Below, one piece after another: positions 36,465 through 58,600 of a DNA stretch of 64,000 nucleotides. The stretch is from NCBI GenBank assembly GCA_963556495.2, contig OY747712.1:30276235-30340234 (forward strand). Direction: 5' to 3'. How positions within the stretch are numbered: position 1 is the first letter of the stretch; the number at the start of each line of letters is the position of its first letter. The notes under the pieces were generated by a model. It searched no databases and was not told the DNA's origin. It worked only from the letters and a program-made list of their open reading frames with translations. This stretch comes from Valencia hispanica (Eukaryota > Chordata > Actinopteri > Cyprinodontiformes > Valenciidae). Made by a program: the position numbers and the translations under genes.

Positions 36465-36681
36465 ATCTGATAAGGCTACATCTTTACTTTTTTTTCTGAT
36501 AACACTTCATTTTGTAAACATGTCCTTTTAATTTTCTGTTGGATCTGTACCTCAAGTTTTTCAGAAGGACTTTGCTGTGAGTGTGCCACTTTCCTTTGAA
36601 TCAATGTTTATCTAAAATTTTAATAATCTTAAGTTTTGTTTTAGTCATTTTTCCTGTTCCCTTTTGCTATTTATTCGTGGC

Positions 36682-36687
36682 ATTAAA
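36682..36687 (+). terminator. Poly(A) signal of the zonadhesin-like gene (ATTAAA)
   Basis: ATTAAA lies about 220 nt after the stop codon and before the next gene's first exon. It is the common variant signal. No canonical AATAAA was seen between the stop codon and 37,004. Confidence 0.45.
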
Positions 36688-37003
36688 GTACTTTTTATTT
36701 AATATTTTTGTGTATAAATGTCAATTGAGTTTATATGCACAAACCTGTCAGGCTAAAATGCAACTATATGTACAATTATTGTAAAGTTCGTCATTGTCAT
36801 GTACCTGAAATCAAGACTGTTTTCTGACACTTCAATGGTCTGATAAAGTTGTAGAGAAAATTACTGCGTGAGTTGGTGTTAAATTATTTTACACTTTTGC
36901 AGGTGGAGACTAAACCTGTAGAACTGGAATGGCAGTATTAAAAAAAAATGCATGGTTCTCTAGAGGGTGACAGGTAAACCTTTTAGACTGTCGTCTCAGG
37001 GCA

Positions 37004-46461
<9,458 letters not shown>

Positions 46462-46681
46462 ACCCCCAGGAAAAACGCTGAATGAATAACGTGTAAAGAG
46501 ACCTAGTTGATATAAGTTGGCAGAGCAGGTTGTATATACAGGCAATATCCTGGAGTCATTTCTAAATTCTTTATCTTTTCCTGGAACCAGACTTTCTTAT
46601 AATCTTTTCAGAGGGTTCTGAGCTATCTCTTTAAAGACTGGTATAGAACATCCTGTTTCTGTAAATCATTTGACAATTGAC

Positions 46682-46687
46682 AATAAA
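46682..46687 (+). terminator. Poly(A) signal of the somatomedin-B gene (AATAAA)
   Basis: A canonical AATAAA lies about 220 nt after the predicted stop codon at 46,459-46,461, which supports this as the 3' end of the gene. Confidence 0.5.
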
Positions 46688-46958
46688 TTGTTGAAGGAAT
46701 ATTGTAGTGTGATTCACAGTTGAAACTAGATATTTACATTGACTGCATAAAGACATTTATATTTGTTGAATGCCTTAATAATGAGAGAAAGATTTTCAGG
46801 TGCTTTTCTTACTTTTGCCGATGTCAGATGCTTATACACATACACAGATGGCTAAAGATGTCAAACATTAAAGTGTCAAACATTGAATGTGGAGGTGCAT
46901 TTGTAGAACTGGAATCATCTGAAACAGCTAAGTTAAAGTACAGAAACATCTAAAATAT

Positions 46959-47140
46959 GGGGTGCCCAAGCCCAGTCCTTGGGAGCTACCATCCTGCAAC
47001 TTTTAGATGCATCCCTGCTGCATCTTAAATCAAAAGGCTGGATTCCTCATCAGCAGTTAATTTGATTCAGGTGTGTTGAAGAAGGGATGTATCCAACAAT
47101 TTCTGGCCAGCAGCTCTTGAGGACTGGACTTAACCACCCC
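46959..47140. mobile_element. 182-bp MITE (hAT-like)
   Basis: The left end GGGGTGCCCAAGCCCAGTCC and the reverse complement of the right end GGGGTGGTTAAGTCCAGTCC form terminal inverted repeats of about 30 bp. The interior has the 'ctgcaacttttagatgcatccct' phrase seen in abundant fish hAT-type MITEs. It has no coding capacity. Confidence 0.65.
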
Positions 47141-47475
47141 TGATCCAAAACATGCAGGGCAGTGTACCTTGAGGACCAGGGTAGGGAAACATTACTCTAA
47201 ACTACAACATTAACAACATATAACACCCCCTGACTGACTGTTGCTGAAATCCAACCTCGCCAACCATAGCAGACTACTGTCACCCCAAAATCTTTACAAA
47301 ACAAAGGGCGACAACCCCACTTAAAGACTGCAACAGCCACACACCAAAATCACTATAATAAGCACCACCACACCAAGCAAATGAGCGACCCACTCAAGAA
47401 ATGTCCCCTAAGACAGAAGAGTAGCCACCCTGGACGCCCTGCTCCAACCACCAGTTCTTCATTAAAGACTAGAAG

Positions 47476-47543
47476 TGTGTGTGTGGGGGGGGGGGGTGTG
47501 CGTGCGTGCGTGCGTGCGTGCATGCGTGCGTGTGTGCGTGCGC
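47476..47543. repeat. (GTGC)n-type microsatellite
   Basis: A GT run, a G homopolymer and then GTGC/GTGT repeats. Frames over it (RACVRACVRA) are artefacts. Confidence 0.9.
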
Positions 47544-49387
47544 TTTGGTGTCATAAACTATAAAGATGTTGCTATTAACATGAATGAGCGTATTGTAAAG
47601 CATACAGTTTGGCTGAATTTTAACTTAATTTCTTTTCTATTATAAATATATATCATGTAACATCCTTTCCAATAGGCTGAATCACAGATTCAAGAAGTTT
47701 TAACAAAGAAGTTTTAACAAAACAAAAAAAACTTTTATTCACTCAGACACCATATTTCAAGTATCTTTTTTACATTACTCACACATGTGTCCCTTTATAA
47801 ATCTCTTGCTCTTTAGTTCCACCGCTTTTTTAATTCACTGTGGACAATAAAGGTTAAAAAATAATCGATGACTGATAAGTCGGCAGGTACAAAAGAAAGA
47901 TTTTTTTACTTATATTTTATACGTGCTGCCTTTGTAAATGTTTGGGTCGTGTTATTGATTTATAATCTACCCTCATGCAATGTAAACTTTATTTTCAATT
48001 TTAACAACCACAGTTAACGACCAAGTCTGTTGTTTACTGATAAACCAGAGCATTTATAATAAGTAGCGTGAGCTCTTTAATTTCAGTGTAATGATGCTGA
48101 AATCCACTGTATTACCTGCTGCAGGCTGACCTCTTCCAGTTGTTCTCAGCTTTTGGATAAGGAAGTTAGTGACCAATTGCGCTGACAGCCTCTAAAACCT
48201 GCACATTTTAACTTTAGCAGTGTTGTATTTTTAACAGTAGATGGCAGCATATCTTTAGTTTCCTCCAGTAATTAGACAGAGGATCATAACCATATGAAGA
48301 ATACATGATTGAGTTAAATTTCAAGTCTGTGATATAAAACAGATTTTTTTATTCAGACATCCAAAATGACCTTCAACTTAGTCATGTTAACTTACATAAA
48401 TCACCTTCAGGAAATAAAGCTGTGATATTGGATGTTTCATTTATTGTAAGTGAATAAATAAGAATATAAAAAAATCAACATCTATTACTATTTGCAAGTT
48501 TGCATTGCTATGCTAAATGCTCTTCAGATGGCTCTTACGTCATTAACATTAAATGTTTTAAATCCAGTACTATATGAACAATTTGTGGACAGAGAATTAA
48601 AGGGTGTCAGCATTTAAAGTATTAGAGAATATTTGATTTAAAAAAAGTTAGTTTTGCAGGGGGAAGCTGTACAAACAAATATTGACCCCTGTGCCTCACA
48701 GGAGGAGGAGGATGAGGCAAAAATTTAATTATGAGGGGTGAAGCGAAAACAGGCCCGCGCAGCCTCAGGGACCGGGAGGAGCGGATAGTTCAAATTAGAG
48801 CAGTATTGTCCGCCCAGGTCCGCCTTTGACCCCCGGGAGATTTAATTGCGCAAATCACACCAAGGTTGTGTGCATCTGAGAGACGCTAGAGCAGTACTTG
48901 TGTGTCCAGCTGACCGCTAATCTGAAGCATCCTACCTTTCTCTGCCTTGGTAACTTTTACAATTTAAGGCACAAATAAGAAGCGTGTGTTCTCTCAAGAA
49001 ATCCTCCCCACAACAACCCACCACTCAATTGAAGTTAATTCTGCAGGGGGAGTCCTGGGTTCACGTTTCCCCAAAGCTTTGTAAAGTTAGCTCTGATGGG
49101 GTCACTTTGAGGTTGAAGAGATCTGTGACTGTGTATCGACCAAATACAGATCAGTTACAATATAATGGCAAAGGAATGTCTCTCAGTCGTGACTACTGCA
49201 GAGCTTTGCCTATAATTAAAACCAATGTAGGTCTGATGTATCATTTTATTTTGAAATAATCAACTGCACTTTGGTCGAAAATGACAAAATATAATGAGCT
49301 CAATGTTTGTCAGGATGAGATTGCTGTATCTCTCGGTTTTTAAAGTCTAATTTGAAACATTTTCTTTTTGAACAATTTATCTTTGTT
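47544..49387. other. No gene seen
   Basis: Mostly AT-rich DNA. The part at about 48,690-48,960 is GC-richer with CpGs (…cgcccaggtccgcctttgacccccggg…) and could be a regulatory block, but no gene start is evident next to it. Confidence 0.4.
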
Positions 49388-50660
49388 TACAAAGCATTGC
49401 AAAAGTATACAAACTTCTGTAAATGTTTCTCATTGATTTATCTGATAGACCTACACAAAGTAGGCCTACTGAATATTTGTGAAGTAGTAGGAAAAGAGCC
49501 ATTGGTTTTTATTTATACAAATCTGAAAAGTGGACCATGCACATGTATTGAGGCCCTTTTAATCTGATACCCCTAAGAAATCATCCATTCGGCTTCATAG
49601 GTCATCTACTTAGTAAAGACAGTCTATCTGTTTTAGTTTAAGATAAATATCAATGCATAAAACGTACTATTTCAAAGAGCACTGTTTAATCCACCATCTG
49701 AAAATGGAGCGTGTGTGGCACAACTGCAAACCTACCAAGACATGGATGTCCAACCAGACGGATTGACTGACCAAGTAGATCATTTTGAAGAGAACAACAA
49801 AGAGGCCCATGGTTACTCTGAAAGAGATCCACAATTTAGGTGGAAGAATCTATTGAGAGGACAACAATTAGTCTCACAGTCCACAAGTTTGGCCTTAATG
49901 GAAAAGAAATATTAAAACATGTTAAAGGATATGTTTTAATGGAAAGGTATCAAGAACAAAGCGGATGCAGAGGACACTACAAACAAATGAAAGAACATGA
50001 TTTAGTCAGATATGACCAAAACCAAATTTTTTGCTTGCATGCAAATGCTATATGTGGTGGGAAAACTAACTTTGTGAATCACCCAGAGTAGACCTGACTG
50101 TTTTTCTTTGGCACATAGAGGCAAGCTAGTCAGAATGGATGGAAACCTTTATGGATGTAAATACAGGGCAATCCTGGAAGAGGTTGCAAAAGACTTGGGA
50201 CCATGGAAGAGGTTCATGTTACTGCAGGACAAGAATGTGCATACTGCCAGAGATACATTGTAATGGCAAAGATCAGAGCATAGTCTTGTGTTAGAGTGGT
50301 TCTGTCAAAGTCCAGACCTAAATCCAAAGGATTTTTTTTTTTTGCAAAACCTAACGATTGAGGTCTAGATGCTCTGCAGCCAGTCTAACTTAACCTGAAC
50401 TATTTCACAACAATAACAACATTTCACTCTCTAAATGTACAAAGCTGGTAGAGATATTCCGCAAAAGACTTGCAGTTGTAATTGCAAGGAAAGGTGGTTC
50501 TACAAGTACTGAGTCCATGGCTGAGCATACATTCACACCACACTTCTAAAATCTTATTTTGTAAGCATAAATTAAAAGCCATGTATCTTTTTCCTTCCAC
50601 TTTGCAACTATGTGCTTATTTGTTTTGATCTACCATATAAATTTCAAATAAAATACATAG
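49388..50660 (+). mobile_element. Degenerate Tc1-like transposon, copy 2
   Basis: Same family as the copy at 20,397. The plus strand shows worn transposase phrases (ctgcaggacaagaatgtgcatactgccagagat near 50,222 and caaagtccagacctaaatccaaagg near 50,307). The far end carries the 'ctaccatataaatttcaaataaaata' inverted end. Numerous stops are present. Confidence 0.7.
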
Positions 50661-50785
50661 ATATCTGAGACGGTCACGCAATAACATGTAAAAGTTCAAA
50701 ATGTCAAAACACTTTTTGAATGTACTGTATGTATTCAGATGTAGCAGGTTAACATGTACACTTTTTGCATTCTCATTTTTTTTAA

Positions 50786-50833
50786 ACACACACACACACA
50801 CACACACACATACACACACGCACACACATACAC
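50786..50833. repeat. (AC)n microsatellite
   Basis: AC repeats with a few interruptions. Confidence 0.9.
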
Positions 50834-51214
50834 ATTCATAAAGAGTGTCCATAATTCTTTGTTCCCTGCAGAGTATGCATGTTGAGGGTCCCGGTGTTAT
50901 TGATCCTGATTGGGCCTCACAGAAGGAGATTTCGCCCCGCCATTGACCCACACTTTTACATGTTTCCATCCTTCTCTCGGATGATCAGAGACGTACGTCT
51001 CCCCTCATGTCGGCTGGCCATACTTGCATGAGTTTTCTGATTGTCAGTTGGCGAAAGGAGGGGGTAGGGGGAGGAAAAAGGAAAATTAAGTTACTGAGAG
51101 TTTCGCAAAATCACTAGCAGGTCTTGCCTGATGTTTTTCTGGCTTGGTGACTGTCAAAACATTCCCCATATGCACCCATACCCCTCCTCCGCTTTTCATC
51201 AGAAAGCCTGTGGC

Positions 51215-51589
51215 TCACAGGCTGCTCTCCTCTTCAAAGTAAAACTTCTCGGCCATGTGGCCTGCGTTGAATGTTTGTGTTGACGGGTGCCCAGGTCCTA
51301 CAAACTCCTCATAGGGATCCTTTTTCTCTTCATTACTACCTATGAAGCACTTAAAAAGTGTCATTGCGAGGAAGGAGTAAAAGAGCATTACAAAAAGTAT
51401 ATAGAAGTAAGCGTTGTCATAAGTCTTCCTGGTGGAGATCACTGGATTAGTGTCGGAAAAAGAACTCACAGTGGTGTTGGAAAAAGTCCCGTTCATTTCC
51501 GCATCATGGACGGAGAGACTCGTGTCCTCGAGAATTTGCCTGCATCGGCTATGGAGGGCAAGCAGGAGGGTCCGGTTAGTGTTCTTCAT
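51215..51589 (-). CDS. KCNE-family potassium channel beta subunit, single exon
   Basis: A 124-residue protein starting MKNTNRTLLLALHSRC. The start at 51,589 is preferred over an in-frame ATG at 51,676 because KCNE proteins begin with a short glycosylated ectodomain. Sequons NRT, NGT and NTT lie before the membrane segment. The family signature DNAYFYILFVMLFYSF opens the single transmembrane helix (about residues 59-79). The juxtamembrane part has KKDPYEEF, matching the S-DPY motif that follows the helix in this family. KCNE proteins are type I membrane subunits that tune Kv channels such as KCNQ1. The sequence has features of KCNE3 and KCNE5; synteny with pax3 would suggest KCNE4, so I leave the paralogue open. 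The basic residues usual after the helix are reduced (FKCFIGSNEE), which is unusual. Confidence 0.82.
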   Translation of the reverse strand: MKNTNRTLLLALHSRCRQILEDTSLSVHDAEMNGTFSNTTVSSFSDTNPVISTRKTYDNAYFYILFVMLFYSFLAMTLFKCFIGSNEEKKDPYEEFVGPGHPSTQTFNAGHMAEKFYFEEESSL

Positions 51590-54500
51590 ATTTAAATGAA
51601 AAAAAATTTGGAGGAAGCTAAATAAAACTGTGGATGTGGAGGGAAATGAATACGGACAACTGAAAATGGACAGCAAATGGCAGGGGTGCGCAGGAGGGAG
51701 GCACTCACCACTTTAGGAAAGGCATGCTGTGAGCCACCCACTATTCAAGTGGCTTGATAAGGCCGCATTTCAGAGATAAAGCTCACCTTTTTCCTGTCCT
51801 GTTGCAGGACAAATGCAATAGAAGCACACGCGGAAACATCTTTTGGTAAGACATTAACTAATGCTAGCCAGTTACCGCTCACCAAAAACCCTGACCTCAA
51901 ATATCTCTACTTTAATACTTTTCTCAACTAAAATCTTCATATATTTTAGTCCATCGTCTTTGTCCTCCTTCCTTTCACTTTTAATTTGGGGGTTGGAAGC
52001 TGCAGAGACGCTTGGATTGTTGTCAGCTCCGGTCAAGTAGTCTACTCATTTCAAAGAGTGTTGGGGTCAGAGGTTAAGTTGTCTCCAGTGTGTAGCTGCT
52101 TGACTGACACTTTGTTCCAAAGCAACCCCTTTGGCTTTTTTTCACTCTTATAATTCGAGACCACTTGTACAAGAAAAAAAAAACTTTCTCAGAATCAAAA
52201 GCTATAGTGAAATTTAATTTAACCTCATCTTGATCAAACAGCAAACCGATCCTAAACAAATGCACACAAACAAGCTGAAACGCAAATACAAAAAAATACA
52301 TTAAAAATACACTGTAACACAAAAAAACTCACATAAATGCTCATTTTAGGGCTGTGTCGTGAATGACACCGACAGCTGCACACCTGATTCCTAAAACTCT
52401 GAGGGAAAGTAAGAGAAAAAAACCAGTGGGGAATGATAAAAATGCGCTTGTGATTTGTTTAACCTTTTGGGGACTCTACCCACTGGGTGAGCAGTGTTTT
52501 TCATCTCTGTTTGGCAGTTGGAGCCCAAAGCTGCCTAAGCTCTGTGCAGCCATGTCAGTGACTGATGTACCAGTGTGTCTGAGGGCTGCCGAGATTATAT
52601 AATTTACAGCCGCTCTGCTTTAGTCATTACAGGGTGTGAAGGAGCCACCGGGGAGCAGGAATTTGTTCGAAAGGAGTGTTTATGAAAGAGGATATATTTA
52701 TGATTTAGTGCTGCAGGAGAGTGTGTGTGAGGCAGAAGATCATGAGACTAAAGTACTTCCATGACACCTTGAACCACTCTTACAAAATATGATGGGAAAT
52801 CCCACAGAGGTTTGAGTTGAACTACTTTTATTTTCCTTTTATTTAGTTTGTTTTTTTGGTCCTACAATGAATTGCAATAGATAAAAAAATAATAATCTAG
52901 GCATCTTTACTGGCCTCAAACATTTCAGGCATGAAAGCTTATTCATGAAATATGTTTTGCATTTTCAGGATTAAAAAAAAACTGACATATTTTAAGAATT
53001 TGTTCTCAAACCTCCAAATTTAATACGTTTCCAATTGAAATTTCTTTCAGCCACAGTTGTTCAAAATTAGTTCAAAAAATAATTTTAGGTTAAGTAACAC
53101 CAAAAAATGGAGGTTAAATAGAAAACAAACATTTTACTCAAAATTATCTGTGGATTACATACCTTAAAACTAAGAAACTTCTTTTCTTAAAGCAACTTTT
53201 ATTTGCTGTAATACCAACACTAAAATACATTGTTCTTTTCTGATATTTTGTTTACTATTTTAGCGTAGATTTTTTAATAGACCTAAATCAAAAGAATTGT
53301 CAAAACTCAGAGGGAAAAAAGCTCTATTTTATGTTCTGAACAATTGTGAAGGATCTTGCATAATGTTTGTGTAAAAAAATGAAAAGGGTTCACATATTGA
53401 TAAAAATGTGATGTTTGCAGTTTGAAATATTCAATATTTTAATTAGAATTTATACAAAAACAAATGTCCTTTGCAAAATAGCTTTTTGGGTATGATATAC
53501 TAATAGTTGTGCTATTAGTTGGTCAATCCCTGTCCAAATATGTTTAATTGTAATCTATAAACCAAGGATTGACAAATACAAACATATTTTCAAACTGAAA
53601 TATGTAAAACTGGAACTGTTTACAGGACGGACAAACAACAATGTATCTGACCTAATTATGTTTTTGCATAAAATGCATGTACATATTTTTATTCAACTAA
53701 TGATTTTTTATTAACAATATATAATATATCTGACAATATGAATACAATATAATGTTTTGGTCCATCTACATTTCTTAATCTGTACATTTCCACAAATTTC
53801 CTCTTCATTCATCTAAAATGCCAGGTTTTAATGACTTATAGAACAACATGACAAATACCTTCAAGTCTTTTTCTGTTTTAATATGACATACCGTGTGAAA
53901 TTTAATTGTTAAACAAAATTATGAAAAAACTACAAGAAATAACTAAAATTGTGCACTAACCGATTTGCATAAGTGTGCACACCTTTAAAGCAAAACGTTG
54001 TTTAAACACCTTTTTATTTCCATTTTTGTAGTCTTCTCAGATACACAACTAAAATCAATTAAAAGAAATCTAAAACACCTAAAATAAAGTTCAGCTATTT
54101 TAGTAGAATTTTCAATGTGCCAATTTGCAGCCTTTAGCTAAAGTCATCAAAATCTAATTGTTTAAAAGCAAGAAGTGCACAAACAAAATTACTTTTTGTT
54201 TCACCATTTTCACTCCAACAAATGTTAGCATTTTAGTTGAATAACTGGACACATGTCACATTTTCTGTGAAAAAGGATTTTAAATAAAAATATAAATATA
54301 AAAAGAATAATTTATGGTCTATGTTTTTATTCCATACTTTTTGTACTTTGCAAAAAACCTACTGTTTTATCAGCGATGTAAAACTTTTAAGATCCATTGT
54401 AAATGACACTTTTTCAGGACATCAATTTAATACTGTGACTTTTTGACTATAAGTTGACTGTAAGGTTTTAATTTAAATCCCACAAACTAATGAAAATAGT

Positions 54501-55613
54501 TCCAAATGTTCTGAATTTTGTATATTGTTTATTATAAATAGTAATAGTGCTATGCTTTACACAAAACTTCTTACAACAAAAAAATCCCACAATTGAAATA
54601 AAAAAAACATACAAAAGACAGGGAATAATGAACTTTGTGTAAGACTTAATCACAGTGGAGCACTTGTAGAAGAATTACGGTTAAAAAAAACACTTGAGCA
54701 ACATTTAATAAATAAAGAAGGCAACTAAAAATTGGCAAATTCCTGGTAACAACTAAATAACATGCAAAGCAACAACAAAAGTTAACAGTCAAGATGAACA
54801 TTGTTCTCACTGGTTGAGAATGTTGTAATATATTTTTTGGCAAACAAGTGTATGACTACAAAAAGAACTATCCAATGCTTGATAATTTCCTCTGACTGAT
54901 AAATGCACACATCCAAAATGTTATACCACTAAAAAGAGAGAGAAGTTCATCAAGGATATAACAGGAGACCCTCGATCTGTGTTCATTTACAGCACATGAG
55001 GTATGAATGTATTGCACTTTCTTTGGGTTGCACCGACACCACTTAGCTTTAGTTCATGCTTTCTTGCTGGAGTTCCAAAAGCAGCCACAATTTTTTGTCC
55101 AACTTCATATGCATGAGTCTGGTCAATATACAGTAAGACATTGTGATGTAGATATTCTTAGATAAGCATCCCAGCTGAGCACACTATCGCTGGCCTGTCT
55201 CGCCTTCAACCACAAAAGGCCACAGAGGCACCTGGGACTGGAAAACTCCAATTTACATCTCTGCCTTATTTTAAGATCCAATTACAAAGTCCTGAACATA
55301 CAGTTCATACCCTTATCCCCACTCCCTATTTTTTTCCTGAATCACAGCAAGAAAGACTGCTCTTGGTCCTTGGAGCTTGGTGTGGTGGGCATGGGGTTGG
55401 GTCGGGGTTTTCACCTACTTTCACCTAATTATTACAGTGAAATTTCTTCATTTCCATCACTCCACCATCATCCAAAGTGTCTCTGCTTTTTGCCAAAGTT
55501 AAACCAAGGAAACCCTTTCACCTCCCGTGCTGTTAGTCTTCCTGTCCTTAGGGCTGGAGAAGTTGGCAAAGGCAGTGGGCGGCGGTTCTCTCGGGGTAGG
55601 AATGTCAGTCTAT
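51590..55613. other. Intergenic DNA and probable pax3 3' UTR; no gene seen
   Basis: From about 52,750 to 54,900 the sequence is strongly AT-rich without coding signal. The right end is downstream of the pax3 stop codon and must hold its 3' UTR. Several TTTATT strings (AATAAA on the minus strand, for example near 54,013 and 54,325) could serve as poly(A) signals, and I cannot choose between them. Confidence 0.5.
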
Positions 55614-58600
55614 CTATATGAGCTTCCTGCATAGGCCATGTTTGGGCTTCATATAATGAAAGGCACCTATGAAGGACAGAAAGCAGATAATTATAGCTTT
55701 TCAGCAATATATCCCCATGTAATTAATAGGGTGAATAGAAAAATAACAGAGTTTAAACATATTTTACAGCAGGTGAGAGTGAAAACATTTTCTGGTTAAT
55801 TTTTTTTTTAAATGACCAGATAAAATTCCAGAAGAATGTGAGGTTGATCAACTTTTAGCCTGGATCTTAGGCACTGGTTTATAACAATTCCAACTCTGAC
55901 CTCCATAGGGACACATGGTTCTAATCCTGCCTGCCAGGGGCTGTAATCGCCTCCCTGTTAAAGAGCCCACTCACCATGCTTTCATACACACATACCTGTG
56001 CTCACGTACAGACGTGTACACATTTCAGTAGAATACCCCCACCCCCGAAAAACATGTGGTTTTCTTCCAGGTCCCTGACTAAATTAATGACATCAAGATG
56101 TTGGCACTGACGGGCTGGTCAACATGTGGTGGTGTACCTCACATCAGCCCTTCAACACACAATCCCCCCTCCCTGCTGTCAGACATACTTTGGGTATGTG
56201 GCTCCTTTTATTTGGGCAGCTATACTTGTTACACAGGGGTCATTACATGGCTAAGTGAGCTACACTGTGGATTTGATGGGCAAGCTCATCACACAGGGTC
56301 ATGAAAGAACAGTTGTAAAACCGTGTGTACTGAGATAGACTGGGCCACCAAAATGATGGTAATATAAACTGAAGTAACCCGGCCACTACCGATCCCTAAA
56401 CCCCAATGTAATTCCAGTGCAGCACATTGAGATTTGAGACGCTCCCTAATCAGAGGGGTCTTTGCAATTAACTCCAAGTTTGAAAATTTAGGCTAAATCA
56501 ACAACCAGAGGATGGCATTGCAGAATGATGTATCAGCTCAGTAACAATCAGTATGAATGAAACACATTCTAAAAACAAAGATACACTACCTTGCTCTGAC
56601 TGTACTGTCCATACTGGTAGCCAGGATGGTGGTCGACAGCATAGGCTGGGGAGGTGTAAGAAGGTGGGCAGTAAGACTGTGTGCTTGGTAGGGTGGGCAT
56701 GCTGCTCAGGCTTGGAAGGGCTTCCAAGCGCTGAGAGCCATGACAGCTAGCAGCCATGGCTCCATTAGGCTCAAGGCCTCCTGTAAGAGGGGAAAGGGCA
56801 AAGTCACTCTGGGACTGATGCGGCACTCCACTCGGGTTCAGCAAGCCCATCACCTAATAGGAGACACAGAAGGATCGGATCATTAGAACAGATGCCAATT
56901 TAACTGAAAATTACAACAATTAAGTTTTCTAGTATTTAGAATTACATGGAAAATATTTTCAGTAAGATTTGTTCGATTTCTAATCTTGTGAAAATCTGAT
57001 GCTACTATTGGCAGCTGGATTTTCCTTGTACATTCTTATTAGTTAAGTATAGGTTGTCTTCAGTGGCGGCTGGTGAAAAACATTCTTGGTGGGGCTGTGC
57101 TTTTTTTAAAAAATTTTCTTTATCAAACTTGTGCTTTCTGAGCTCCACTATTTCCTGAACTAAGTACAGCTCTTTTATTTCCTGTCTTACATCATTGAAC
57201 AAACTGATTAATCCAGGTGTGTCTGACCATTGTTGTTGTTAGTATTGAGGTCAGACACACCTGGAATGATCAGTTTGTCCAATACAGACAGGAAATAAAA
57301 GGGCTGTACTTAGTTCAGGAAGTAGTGGAGCTGTGCATATAGCTTATCAATTCATTTTCAATAATCATCCCAAAACAATTAAACATAAACGGCTGGATAC
57401 CAGTACTCTGTGAAATACTGATTATTTGAATGCCAATATTAACAACTTGAGGCATTCTTATACTAAACTTAAATACAATATTGCACAAACAAGTTTAGAA
57501 CTAAACTGTACAATTTTTGTGTAAACCTAATAAGTTATTTGTTTCCAAACAAAGCTGTTAACTCTTAACCCTTGTGGCAGAGAAATCACACTGCCAATGT
57601 CACCACCCCATATGTTGCCCGCCCTCACACCAGCCTTGGGGCGATTTCTCTATCGTCCTTCAAGCGTCCGAATCAACGATGCTTATTGGATAAATTCCTG
57701 TTGCTATGTGCGAATTTCTTGTCAGTAATTGGCTGGCTGCTGCACTGCTTGGGGCGATCTTTCTGCCGCTCAGCAGCGAGAGCTTTTTCTCCAAAAATGC
57801 TTTTTTTTTTTTATATGATACTTTGTTACAAATTTAAACACACAATTAACTTAGAATATGTAATATGTAATCTAAAACACTTGGGAAACACTGGGGGGGG
57901 CGGCGCCCTATCGCCCTCTATTGGCCAGGCGCCACTGGTTGTCTTGTTGTTCACTGTCAGAATTAACAGTTCTCCTCAAACATGTTCTCTTTATCCTGAA
58001 ACTGTCATTAGTTTAGGGGTTGCATTTTCCCCTCATCAATTACGTTCTGTCAGGATTTTTTTTGTATATAAAAAGCATTTCCATACTTGGACTTGCAAAA
58101 ATATTTACAAGACTAGAACCTTTCAAAATTTTGCCATGTTACAACCCCAAACCCCTGTGTATTTCATTGTGATTTTATGTGACACACCAGCACAAAGTAG
58201 TGCATCATTTTATTTCAGTATATATCCAGCTTTTCTGTAAAGCCCTCTGAAACTTTGTGCACCGTGAAGACCAAGAAACACAGCAGAGAGGTCAGGTGTT
58301 AAATTGCTTAGAGATGCATAGCAGAGTTAGGCTACAAAACAGCATCCCAAGAATTGAACACCAATTTATTATAACGAAAAAGAAAGAGTATTATACAACT
58401 GCAAAACAAGTAAGAGATGGGGTTCCACCTACGCTGACAGGTGGGAAAAGCAGAGAATTAATTAGAAAGTCTGCAGAAGTCCACAGCTCAAGTGGGAGAA
58501 TATGTTCCGAGGACAGCTATTAGTTGTGGACTCTGTAATTCATTTAAAAAGTCAAATTTAAACATTCCCTCAAGTCATGAGGGGGACACAACAAACACCA

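Noticed and set aside
49715..50091. Overlapping frames of 66 and 83 codons as a gene
   Set aside because: They are pieces of a decayed Tc1 transposon.
57572..58240. A 222-codon open frame on the plus strand
   Set aside because: It spans the right end of a MITE-like element and the start of a Tc1 fossil, has no recognisable domain and lies antisense in a pax3 intron.
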